A stretch of 64,000 nt of DNA from Helicobacter pylori (lineage in GTDB: Bacteria > Campylobacterota > Campylobacteria > Campylobacterales > Helicobacteraceae), in the NCBI GenBank assembly GCA_008032955.1, contig CP032046.1, positions 1,240,001-1,304,000 on the forward strand, in the 5' to 3' direction. Below, in pieces: positions 21,137 to 28,854 of this stretch; positions within the stretch are counted from its first letter, which is position 1, and each line of letters starts with the position of its first letter. The notes below the pieces were generated by a model. The model was not told where the DNA came from. It saw nothing but the letters and a program-made list of their open reading frames with translations, and did no database searches. Position numbers and translations under genes: made by a program.

Positions 21137-22882
21137 ATGATGGCAAAAGTAGAAGTAGAGTTAAAAAAACTCTATCAAATTTTAGTGGATGCTGAATATT
21201 TTTATCAGGTTCCCGATTACCAACGCCCTTATGTGTGGGATAAAGATCATTTAGGGGCTTTGATTGATGATCTGGTGGGCAGCTATACCAACAATAGAGA
21301 AGATGAGTATTTTTGCGGCTCTATTGTGATCGCTGAAAATCCAAAAGATAAAAGATGGGATGTTGTGGATGGCCAACAGCGATTAACGAGTTTTATCATT
21401 CTGGCTTGCACGATTTTAAGGCTTTATAAACACAGGTTAGGGCAAAAATCTAAAGATTTTATTGAAGGGAGTATTTATGATAAATACGATAAAGAAAAAG
21501 AGCGTCTGAAGTTCTTAACCGCTCAAAATTACAACAGTATTTTTGAAAACACGGTGTTAAACAATTTAGAGTTTGAAGACAACATTAAAAAGAGCGAATT
21601 GGATAAGAAATTTGAAGAAAACACTTATTTGCGTAACGCTTATTATTTTAGAGAGCTATTGAATGAGAGCATGGAAAATGGTTCCATAAGCGATATGGAT
21701 GGTTTTATCACGTGGTTTTATGAACACATTGCTTTGACTAGGATCATTTGTTTTGAGCAAGACAGCGCGATGCAAATCTTTCAAGTGTTAAACGACAGAG
21801 GCCAACCCTTAAGCCCTATTGATATTTTAAAATCCAGTTTGATGCAAGAAATCAAACAAGATAGTGAAAAGCGTAAGGATTTTATAACCACTTGGGACAA
21901 ATTGGTTGAAGCTTGCAAGAGCATTGAAGGCATAGATATTGATTTGGAAGACTTTTTTAACATGTATTTAGAATACGCTGATCCTAGTTCTTCTAAAAAG
22001 AGAGCCGATAAGGGATTAAAAAAGGTGTTCAAAGACAGCAAAAAAGACGCTTGCGAGTTTATTTATGGCATTAGCGAGTTCATGAAGTCTTATACCGATT
22101 TGTTAAAAAAACAAGACCGATACATTTACTTATTAAGATACCTTCCCTCCAGATATTGGGCCAGTATTTTAACGACAGCCCTTTATGTCAAATACCCTGA
22201 TTTTGACGCTTTGAAAAGGCTTTTGGTGTCTTATTATTATCAAACTTGGATTGCAGGAGGCACGATCACGCGCATCAAGCAAACGAGTATCAACATTATC
22301 AAAAATGTTAAAAGCAATAAAGACATTGAAACCATTCAAGAGCTTATACTGGATAATATAGAATCTTATAACACCTTTAACCAATACCACTATAACTTAT
22401 GGGATAGTTATTCTGTTTATCCTAGCAAATGGTTACACCCTGTCTTAGCCCTAGCTAACTATTTCATGGCAGATGAAGAGAAACCCCATTTTATCGTTAT
22501 GGATGCCGAAACCCAAGTGGAGCATATTTTGCCCCAAAAACCCAAAAGAGGCAGTCAATGGAACGCGGATTTTGACAAAGAAAAAAGAGAAAAATGGGTA
22601 AATAATATCGCAAATCTAACCCTTTTAAAGCGTAAAAAGAACGCAAAAGCCTTAAATGGGGATTTTGATGAAAAAAGAAAAATTTATGGTGGCAAAGACC
22701 CAAGCAAAGTGATTAGCTGTTATGACATCACTAAAGAATTGTATAGCGACTATAGGAAGTGGGACGAGAAGTCTCTCCAAAAGCGACACGACTTTTTGTA
22801 TGAAATTATCACGCCTGTTTTACACATAGAGGGGCAAGAAGAGGAATATAAAGAGGAAGAAGATGATTTTGATCTAGAATGA
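21137..22882 (+). CDS. DUF262 and HNH (DUF1524) protein, GmrSD-like putative restriction nuclease
   Basis: The 581-residue protein begins with a DUF262 (ParB/Srx-like NTPase) domain with VPDYQRPYVW at 25-34 and DGQQR at 78-82. It ends in a DUF1524-type HNH nuclease region with the VEHILPQ motif followed by WVNNIANLTLL. This two-domain plan is that of GmrSD-type type IV restriction enzymes, which cut modified foreign DNA, and of related phage-defence proteins. The target here is unknown. The ribosome site AAAGGAG fits the ATG at 21137 or the next codon at 21140. It is the first recognisable gene after the repeat zone and is followed after 41 bases by a DHH phosphoesterase gene on the same strand, suggesting a module. 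Confidence 0.82.
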   Translation: MMAKVEVELKKLYQILVDAEYFYQVPDYQRPYVWDKDHLGALIDDLVGSYTNNREDEYFCGSIVIAENPKDKRWDVVDGQQRLTSFIILACTILRLYKHRLGQKSKDFIEGSIYDKYDKEKERLKFLTAQNYNSIFENTVLNNLEFEDNIKKSELDKKFEENTYLRNAYYFRELLNESMENGSISDMDGFITWFYEHIALTRIICFEQDSAMQIFQVLNDRGQPLSPIDILKSSLMQEIKQDSEKRKDFITTWDKLVEACKSIEGIDIDLEDFFNMYLEYADPSSSKKRADKGLKKVFKDSKKDACEFIYGISEFMKSYTDLLKKQDRYIYLLRYLPSRYWASILTTALYVKYPDFDALKRLLVSYYYQTWIAGGTITRIKQTSINIIKNVKSNKDIETIQELILDNIESYNTFNQYHYNLWDSYSVYPSKWLHPVLALANYFMADEEKPHFIVMDAETQVEHILPQKPKRGSQWNADFDKEKREKWVNNIANLTLLKRKKNAKALNGDFDEKRKIYGGKDPSKVISCYDITKELYSDYRKWDEKSLQKRHDFLYEIITPVLHIEGQEEEYKEEEDDFDLE

Positions 22883-22923
22883 TTAAAGATTGCTAAGCAT
22901 AAAAACAACAAAGGGGATAATCA

Positions 22924-24176
22924 ATGCCCAAAAAAGAACCATTAAAGATAGCAAAGAAAAGGATTTTTAAAGACTTCTTAAAAGAAGTCAAACAACACCG
23001 CCCCATTGTTTTCTATACAGATAATGATTGTGATGGCATGTTAGCTGGCAGCGTTTTAATGTCTATGTGTTACAGATTGGGTATTAAAGATTTCTTTTTC
23101 TTTAGCCCCTTAAGGAATGCGCATGGTTATGGTTTCACTGATTTAGCCATAAATGATTTATTGTCTAAACCTTGTATCTTTAACCCTAAAACCAACCAAT
23201 TAGTCCGCCTAGATTGCATTAAAAACCAATTTCAAAAAGACCCCTTATTGTTTAGCGCTGATTTGGGGGCGGATTTAGTTTCTAACATAGAATTACAAAA
23301 AATCTTATTAGAACATTTTGAACAATGCATCATCACAGACCACCATAAGAGTTTTGAAGTTGATTGGATTGATGGAAATAAAATCGCCTACATTAACCTG
23401 AATGATGAAAAAGACGCTAACTATTATAGCGGGGCTTTCACAAGCGTTTTAGTGTTTAGTCAAATCTTTCAAATACAAACCACTCCTTTAGAAGAAGAAT
23501 TGATCGCTATCACGCTTTTAAGCGATCGCATTGATTTGGATAATGGGGATAATTTGGATATGGTTTTGAATTTAGCGCAACCTAAACATGACCGCATTGA
23601 ATGCTTTTTCAAAGATAAAGATCTTTCTTTAGCCCAAGACGATTCAGATGAAATTTCTAACTTATACGGCTTTAATTGCATCAATTACATCAACGCTTTA
23701 AGCCGTTTGAGTGGGGCTAGAGAGTTTAAGGGTTGTTATAATAGCTATTTGCACTATCTGGTTTTAAAGCATTTCAATCCCCTAAACGATCCGCGCTTAA
23801 GCGTCTTAATGTTAAGGAATTCAAAAGATACAACGACATTAAAAAGAAAATGGTGAAAGAAAGCGAAGAAAACGCTCAAATTTTTTCTTGTAACAAAATA
23901 TTAGTGGCTCTTTTAGATGAAAGCTGTTCTATTAAAGTAGGTGTTAGCGGTTTAGTGGCTAATAACTTTTTAAAAAAATACCCTTCCAATCGCTCCCTTT
24001 GTATCTATAGAGACAATAAAAACGGGTATAGCGGTAGCGCTAGAGGTGATAGGAATTTTTTAAGCCAGATTAAAACCATTCCTTTAATACAAGCTGGCGG
24101 GCATGAGGAAGCTTTTGGGTTGAGCTTTGCAAAAGAGGATTTTAAAAAAGTGATCAAAAGCTTACAAGCCTTATAA
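22924..24176 (+). pseudogene. DHH/DHHA1-family phosphoesterase, frameshifted
   Basis: The first part (to 23856) carries DHH-family motifs: YTDNDCDGMLAG (DxDxDG-like), SADLGADLV and the hallmark ITDHHKSFE. The second part (from about 23850) carries the DHHA1 substrate-binding end with QAGGHEEAFGLSF. The two join if one A is restored in the run at 23814-23815, giving LKEFKRYNDIKKKMVKE across the break and one protein of about 417 residues. DHH-DHHA1 enzymes include RecJ exonuclease and NrnA-type nano-RNases or cyclic dinucleotide phosphodiesterases. I cannot tell which. AAAGGGG lies before its ATG. The break separates catalytic and substrate domains, so the product is probably inactive if the deletion is real. 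Confidence 0.8.
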
Positions 24177-24219
24177 AGTCAAATAACGCTAATGATGAAT
24201 TTTAAAAAAAGGACTTGAC

Positions 24220-24371
24220 ATGTTATTGGATTATGATTTTTTATTGTTATTGAATGATGAGAGCGGGAATCCAACCAGATACTACTATTTGTTACAAGAT
24301 TTTGAAAAGGATTTTGTGGCTAGTAAAGTGGCTCAAAATGGAGCGAAGCGATTCGTTAAGGAGATCATTGG
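24220..24371 (+). pseudogene. 5' fragment of a hypothetical gene interrupted by an IS607-family element
   Basis: An ATG behind AAAAAAAGGA opens an acidic frame (LNDESGNPTRYYYLLQDF). The frame reads 65 codons but its last codons appear to lie inside the mobile element. If the sequence up to the GG at 24370-24371 is joined to position 26454, the frame continues with recognisable charged sequence on the far side of the element. I do not recognise the protein. Confidence 0.5.
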
Positions 24372-24400
24372 GAGAGAGCATCTAACTAATACAAAAAACA

Positions 24401-24430
24401 TTGACAAATATAACTAATTTATGATAAAAT
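24401..24430 (+). promoter_or_regulatory. Promoter for IS607 tnpA
   Basis: TTGACA (24401-24406) and TAAAAT (24425-24430) are separated by 18 bases and lie just before the ribosome site AAGGAA and the GTG start of tnpA. A good -35 hexamer is unusual in this window. Confidence 0.55.
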
Positions 24431-24458
24431 AGCCACATAATTAAATTAAGGAAAGCTT

Positions 24459-25058
24459 GTGTATTCGCCTGCTAAGTTTGCTAGTATGATAGGTAAATCT
24501 GTTAGGACTTTACAACGATGGGATTTAGAGGGTGTTTTTGTCGCTCATCGTAATCAAAAAAATAGGCGTTTTTACACGCATGATCAATACTTAGAATATC
24601 TAGGTATTAAAGCTAGTGAAGATAAAGCAAAGATAGTGGTTTATGCTAGAGTGTCTAGCGCTAATCAAAAACAAGATTTGCAAAATCAAATTGAAGCCTT
24701 AGAAAAATTTTGTCTTGCCAATGGCTATGCGGTGAGTGAATGGTGTAATGAGATAGGGAGTGGGTTAAACTATAAGAGAAAGATTTTTAACCGAATTTTG
24801 GAAGAAATTGAAATGGGAAAAATCTCTAAATTGGTTATCGCTCATAAAGATAGGTTTGTGCGTTTTGGTTTTGAATATTTTGAAAGCTTTGCTCAAACTC
24901 ATGGCTGTGAAATTATTATAATGAATCAGATCTCTTTAAGCCCTGAAGCTGAGATGACACAAGATTTATTGAGCATTATCCATTGTTTTAGTTCTAGGCT
25001 TTATGGCTTAAGAAAATACAACAAAGAAATTAAAGAACATCTTAAAAATCAAGAATGA
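24459..25058 (+). CDS. tnpA: IS607 transposase TnpA (serine recombinase)
   Basis: This 199-residue protein has a MerR-like helix-turn-helix at the N-terminus (MIGKSVRTLQRWDLEG and the wing with RRFYTHDQY). The serine recombinase catalytic domain follows from about residue 60, with VYARVSS containing the nucleophilic Ser. The arginine-rich motif lies in AHKDRFVRFGFEYF. It catalyses excision and insertion of the IS607 circle. The start is a GTG six bases after AAGGAA. It ends in an overlap with the tnpB ATG. The frame looks complete, so the element may be competent for transposition. Confidence 0.9.
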   Translation: MYSPAKFASMIGKSVRTLQRWDLEGVFVAHRNQKNRRFYTHDQYLEYLGIKASEDKAKIVVYARVSSANQKQDLQNQIEALEKFCLANGYAVSEWCNEIGSGLNYKRKIFNRILEEIEMGKISKLVIAHKDRFVRFGFEYFESFAQTHGCEIIIMNQISLSPEAEMTQDLLSIIHCFSSRLYGLRKYNKEIKEHLKNQE

Positions 25059-26398
25059 TGCTAGTTACAAGAATACTCTATGCCAAAAATATCAATAAAG
25101 GTAAGTTAAAAGCGTTAAACGAACAAGCCCAAATTTTAGGAAAATTGCGTTCTCAAATATGGCAAGAATATGGGGCTTTAAAATGTTTGAATACGAGCGA
25201 TAGAAAAATTAGAGATTTATGGGTTAAGGAAAAAAGGGAATTTAAAGTTTTAGCTAACGCTTGGAAAGAGACTTTAAGAGATAGCTTCAATAACATCAAG
25301 CTCTATTTGGAAGCGGCTAAAACTTCTATTAAAAAAGACATATTCAAACACTATAAAACCAAAGAAGAGCAAAAAGAAGCCTTTATCCAATTAAAAAAAG
25401 ATGAATGGCTAAAAGATCATTTTTTACACAGAAAAATGAGAAAAGCTTTCAAGCATGGTAAAAATTCTGTTTTCAATCAAATCATTGTCCGCAGCGATGA
25501 CTACAAAGTTTTTGAATTGAACAATCAATGTTGGATCTCTATACCCTCTTTAATCAAAAACAAAAGGATTAAAATCCCTTTAAATACCACAATGGAATAC
25601 AAACCTAGTGGCACTTTAAGACTGATTATAAAAAACAAGGTAGTGGAAGTTCATAGTTCTTATGAAAAAACAGATAATCGCACTTGTGGGAATGAAATAA
25701 TAGGCATTGATAAGGGTTATAGTGAAGTCTTTGTAACAAGCACTAACGAATTTTTAGGGAAGGATTTAGGTAAAATCCTCACCCAATACAGCGACAAACT
25801 AAAAGTCAAATACCAACGAAGAAACAAGTTATTGGCGCTGATGAAAAAAGCTCAAAAAAACAATCAACTTGAAAAAGCTAATCGTATTTTTAAAAACAAT
25901 CTAGGCAAAATTAAGCAAAACAAAGAAGATCATAAAGTCAAACAAAGATTAAAAACCCTTATTTACAACGCTTGCCATCAAGTAGTGGATAAGGCAAAGG
26001 TGGTTGTGTGTGAAGATTTAAAAGAAAACTTTTCAAAAAACACAAGCTATGGCAAAAACACTAACAGAAGACTCAATTCTTGGGTTAAAGGTTTAATAGC
26101 AGACGCTTTAAAAAATGTAATAGCGTGCAGAGGTTCTGCATTGCATTTAGTCAATCCTGCATACACTTCGCAATGCGATAGCTTTTGTAACAACCTTTTA
26201 TTAGGGCGTCGCAAAAGCAATACTTTTTACCTATTTAATGGGGGAACTATTCAGGCTGACTATAATGCTGCTAGAAACATTTTAGCGAGATACTTTGACA
26301 AAGAAATTAAAAAGAATACACCTTTTAATGCGGTTAAAGAAATCTTACTAAAACGGACTGATAGCTATCGCTTGACTACTGTGCAAGCAAGGCTTTAG
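25055..26398 (+). CDS. tnpB: IS607 accessory protein TnpB (RNA-guided nuclease family)
   Basis: TnpB is the ancestor-type relative of Cas12: an RNA-guided DNA nuclease that uses an omega RNA from the element's end. In the 447-residue chain the three RuvC acidic residues are visible: Asp219 in GIDKGYSE, Glu320 in VVCEDLKEN and Asp402 in ADYNAARN. The zinc ribbon looks incomplete. The first Cys pair is present (YTSQCDSFC), but the second CxxC expected before ADYNAA is replaced by FYLFNGGTIQ. The nuclease may therefore be altered in stability. The ATG overlaps the tnpA stop. Confidence 0.87.
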   Translation: MMLVTRILYAKNINKGKLKALNEQAQILGKLRSQIWQEYGALKCLNTSDRKIRDLWVKEKREFKVLANAWKETLRDSFNNIKLYLEAAKTSIKKDIFKHYKTKEEQKEAFIQLKKDEWLKDHFLHRKMRKAFKHGKNSVFNQIIVRSDDYKVFELNNQCWISIPSLIKNKRIKIPLNTTMEYKPSGTLRLIIKNKVVEVHSSYEKTDNRTCGNEIIGIDKGYSEVFVTSTNEFLGKDLGKILTQYSDKLKVKYQRRNKLLALMKKAQKNNQLEKANRIFKNNLGKIKQNKEDHKVKQRLKTLIYNACHQVVDKAKVVVCEDLKENFSKNTSYGKNTNRRLNSWVKGLIADALKNVIACRGSALHLVNPAYTSQCDSFCNNLLLGRRKSNTFYLFNGGTIQADYNAARNILARYFDKEIKKNTPFNAVKEILLKRTDSYRLTTVQARL

Positions 26399-26453
26399 TT
26401 GCAAATGAAAAACTTCATTTATCAACAAAGTGCGAATTACTTTAATACATGGG
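26340..26453 (+). ncRNA. Putative omega RNA at the right end of the IS607 element
   Basis: The tnpB 3' end and the non-coding right end can form several stems: GCTTG with CAAGC (26370-26388) and AAATGAA with TTCATTT (26403-26420, four-base loop). This is where TnpB guide RNAs are encoded in related elements. Its guide would be the flanking DNA from about 26454. This is positional inference only. Confidence 0.35.
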
Positions 26454-26978
26454 CATTTGTCTATGTTTTAAGGAACAGAAAGCCTCTAAAACTAAAAACA
26501 GCGCCATTAAAGTTTCCAACACGAAAGCTTCTGCCATTGAGAGTAAAACGATTGGAAGCGGCGATCTTAAAAAGGTGTGTGAGAAAGTCAAAAGTGGGCT
26601 ACCCTTTGGGATCATCTCAGCCTTTAAACCCTTTAAAGACGCTTTTTATAGGGATTTCAATCATAATGAGCAAAAATTACTGATAGGGGCGGCTAAAAGC
26701 GGTTGCATTCAATCTAGCGCTGACAAACTGGCTCAGTTAAAAACGCGCTTAATCTAGTGGCAGGACAAATCCGTTAAAGTGGATTGGGATAAACCCATTT
26801 GGATTAAGGACTTCTTTAAAGGCAATAATTACCTTTATAGGAGGTTTTGTTTTTTACTGGGGAAGTATTTTATAGATAGATTTTTAAAAAATAACGCTCT
26901 GATGAGGAGTATCTTAAAGAATTGGATAATGATGAGGAATTGTCTAAAAACTCCGATGAGTGGTTTTCTAGTTTGTAA
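26454..26978 (+). pseudogene. 3' remnant of the interrupted hypothetical gene
   Basis: The frame after the insertion reads a Lys/Ser-rich segment (KASKTKNSAIKVSNTKASAI) and then KKVCEKVKSGLPFGIISAF. It meets a TAG at 26755 but continues in the same frame as WQDKSVKVDWDKPIWIKDFF to about 26905. After one lost base (GCTCTG where GCTTCTG would fit) a plausible acidic C-terminus follows, SDEEYLKELDNDEELSKNSD, ending at TAA 26976-26978. The gene is thus broken by the insertion, a nonsense codon and a frameshift. No family is recognised. Confidence 0.5.
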
Positions 26979-26983
26979 AACTA

Positions 26984-27017
26984 ACCTCCCCCCATGTGGG
27001 GTGGCTCTCTTTTTTTA
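26984..27017 (+). terminator. Rho-independent terminator
   Basis: ACCTCCCCCC, a short loop with ATGT, and GGGGTGG form a GC-rich hairpin, followed by CTCTTTTTTT. It is the strongest intrinsic terminator in the window and closes the plus-strand accessory zone before the convergent queF gene. Confidence 0.75.
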
Positions 27018-27103
27018 ATCTCTTATTTTTCTTTTTTTCTTCTCCCCCTAACCTGTCCATTTAATTTGGAAGGGCTTTAATCTTAAAACCCTATCTTTGC
27101 GCG

Positions 27104-27550
27104 TTATTTCGCATCCAAAAGGCGTTTTTCCTTAAAGTCTTGGTATTCTTTGATCGCATAATTCACAAAGGGCTTGATCGCAATCCCGCCCCTAGAGGCA
27201 AAATCCCCATACACTTCCAAATACTTTGGCTCTAGCAATTTGACTAAATCTAATAAAATCGTATTGATACAGCTCTCATGGAAACTCCCATGGTTTCTGT
27301 AACTGAATAAATAGAGTTTTAAAGACTTGCTTTCTACCATTTTGTCTTTAGGGATATAGCGGATGTAGATAGTGCCAAAATCCGGCTGGGAAGTGATTGG
27401 GCAAAGGCTTGTAAATTCCTTGCATTCTAGAGTGATTAGGGGGTCTAAATTGGGGTTTGGGTTAGGGAAAGCTTCTAGTAAATCGCTACTGTATTCAAAA
27501 ATATAGGGCGTTTTAGCACCTAGGGATTTAAGGTTTGATTCAGGGGTCAT
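27104..27550 (-). CDS. queF: NADPH-dependent 7-cyano-7-deazaguanine reductase QueF
   Basis: QueF reduces preQ0 to preQ1, a step toward queuosine in tRNA. The 148-residue protein is the short, unimodular type. FTSLCPITSQPDFG holds the nucleophilic Cys and the general-acid Asp, ESKSLKLYLFSYRNHGSFHE is the NADPH/substrate motif of the family, and GDFASRGGI follows. It is transcribed divergently from rsfS with about 58 bases between starts and ends toward the strong terminator at 27.0 kb. Confidence 0.95.
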   Translation of the reverse strand: MTPESNLKSLGAKTPYIFEYSSDLLEAFPNPNPNLDPLITLECKEFTSLCPITSQPDFGTIYIRYIPKDKMVESKSLKLYLFSYRNHGSFHESCINTILLDLVKLLEPKYLEVYGDFASRGGIAIKPFVNYAIKEYQDFKEKRLLDAK

Positions 27551-27571
27551 TGATCTTTCCTTGATTTAAGT

Positions 27572-27577
27572 TATAAT
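27572..27577 (+). promoter_or_regulatory. -10 box for the rsfS-miaA-glycosyltransferase run
   Basis: TATAAT lies about 30 bases before the rsfS start, in the short gap shared with divergent queF. AGGAAAC precedes the rsfS ATG. Confidence 0.55.
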
Positions 27578-27608
27578 AAGGTTATTTTAACCCATTTTTA
27601 GGAAACTC

Positions 27609-27950
27609 ATGAACCAACGCATAGAAATGATTACGGCTTTATTAGATGAAAAAAAGGCTTTTGATATTACGCACATTGATTTATCCAAAACCCCCTATTT
27701 GGTAGAAGATGTCATTATCGCCACCACGCTAGCGAACAAGCATGCCCTTTCTTTATTGGACGCGCTTAAAAACACCCTTAAGCCTTTAGGCGAAGTCTTT
27801 TACCAGATAGATGAGTCTAATGAAGAGTGGATCATTTTGGATTTAGGGGATTTGATGATCCATCTTTTCACCGAAGAATGCCGTAAAAAATTTGACTTAG
27901 AAGGGTTTTTAAACACCTACAAGAAGGAGAGCGTTCATCAAAACGCCTAA
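27609..27950 (+). CDS. rsfS: Ribosomal silencing factor RsfS
   Basis: RsfS (formerly the Iojap-like protein) binds uL14 on the large subunit and blocks subunit joining in starvation. The 113-residue protein contains the family core: the SKTPYLVEDVIIATTLAN segment and the WIILDLGDLMIHLFTEECRKKF motif that defines the family. It is the first gene of a plus-strand run; its last 14 bases overlap the miaA reading frame. The overlap carries the substitution that removes the miaA ATG (see miaA), which in this frame is a conservative codon change. Confidence 0.94.
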   Translation: MNQRIEMITALLDEKKAFDITHIDLSKTPYLVEDVIIATTLANKHALSLLDALKNTLKPLGEVFYQIDESNEEWIILDLGDLMIHLFTEECRKKFDLEGFLNTYKKESVHQNA

Positions 27951-28854
27951 GAAACTCATCGCGCTTTTAGGGCCTAGTGGGAGCGGAAAAAGCGCTCTTT
28001 CTATTGAATTAGCCCAAGAATTGGACGCTGAAATCTTTTCTTTGGATTCTTTGAGTATTTATAAAGACATCAATATCGCTTCGGCTAAACCTAGCTTGAA
28101 AGAACGAAAAAATATCAAGCATTACGCCCTAGATTACCTTAACATTGATGAAAAAAATAACGCCCCCCTTTTTAAAACCCTTTTAGAGGACGCTATGAGG
28201 GTGTCTTCCAAAGAAATTTTACTCATTGTAGGGGGGAGCAGTTTTTATCTCAAATCCATTTTAGAAGGTTTGAGCAGCATGCCAAAAATTAGCGGTGAGG
28301 AGGCTGTAAAAATAGAGCGAGAAATTGCCACTCTCGCTAACCCTTATATATTTTTAAAATCCATTGACCCTAACATGGCTTTTAAACTCCATCCAAACGA
28401 CACTTACCGCATCCATAAGGCTTTAGAAATCTTTTATGCCACCCACACGCCCCCAAGCGAGTATTTTAAAACTAACCCTAAAAAACCCTTTGAGCATGCT
28501 ATCTCGTTATTCGCTCTTTCTATTGAAAAAAGCGTGCTTACAAACAACATCAAACAGCGCACCAAAAACATGCTTGATTGTGGCCTTATAGAAGAAATCA
28601 AAGCCCTTTATGCTCAATACCCTAAAGATTCACAGCCTTTTAAAGCCATAGGCGTTAAAGAGAGCATTCTTTTTTTAGAAAAACGACTCACTTTAAAGGA
28701 GCTAGAAGAAACGATTACCTCTAACACCATCCAATTAGCCAAGCGCCAAAACACTTTCAATAAAACCCAATTCAACAACCTTTACACAGGAAGCGTTGGA
28801 GAAGTTAGGCATGCGATTTTAAAACACTCAAAAAGCGATACAAAAAAGCGATAA
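27937..28854 (+). CDS. miaA: tRNA dimethylallyltransferase MiaA, with ATC in place of the start ATG
   Basis: MiaA transfers a dimethylallyl group to A37 of tRNAs reading UNN codons. The P-loop LLGPSGSGKSALS and the SLDSLSIYKDI segment are present at the N-terminus, and GGSSFYLKSILEG and KRQNTFNKTQF later. The P-loop lies in an open region with no ATG, GTG or TTG between the preceding stop (27910) and 28021, a TTG that would omit the P-loop. At the expected start, seven bases after AAGGAG, the codon is ATC (27937). So the gene uses a rare ATC start, or has lost its start, or one base is misread. With ATC the product has 305 residues, the normal length. Confidence 0.85.
   Translation: MKTPKKLIALLGPSGSGKSALSIELAQELDAEIFSLDSLSIYKDINIASAKPSLKERKNIKHYALDYLNIDEKNNAPLFKTLLEDAMRVSSKEILLIVGGSSFYLKSILEGLSSMPKISGEEAVKIEREIATLANPYIFLKSIDPNMAFKLHPNDTYRIHKALEIFYATHTPPSEYFKTNPKKPFEHAISLFALSIEKSVLTNNIKQRTKNMLDCGLIEEIKALYAQYPKDSQPFKAIGVKESILFLEKRLTLKELEETITSNTIQLAKRQNTFNKTQFNNLYTGSVGEVRHAILKHSKSDTKKR

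Larger units (their letters stand above)
24372..26453 (+). mobile_element. IS607-family insertion sequence
   Basis: The element contains a serine-recombinase tnpA and a tnpB that overlap by four bases, the IS607 arrangement. There are no terminal inverted repeats, as expected. The ends are inferred by joining the interrupted gene at GG dinucleotides, which is the known IS607 target preference, and this restores an open frame across the junction. The resulting length of about 2.08 kb is near the roughly 2.0 kb known for IS607. The exact ends are uncertain by a few bases. Confidence 0.75.

Noticed and set aside
24177-24460. The 65-codon ORF at 24220 as a complete gene
   Set aside because: Its last codons appear to belong to the IS607 left end, so the frame is a truncated fragment and not a complete small protein.
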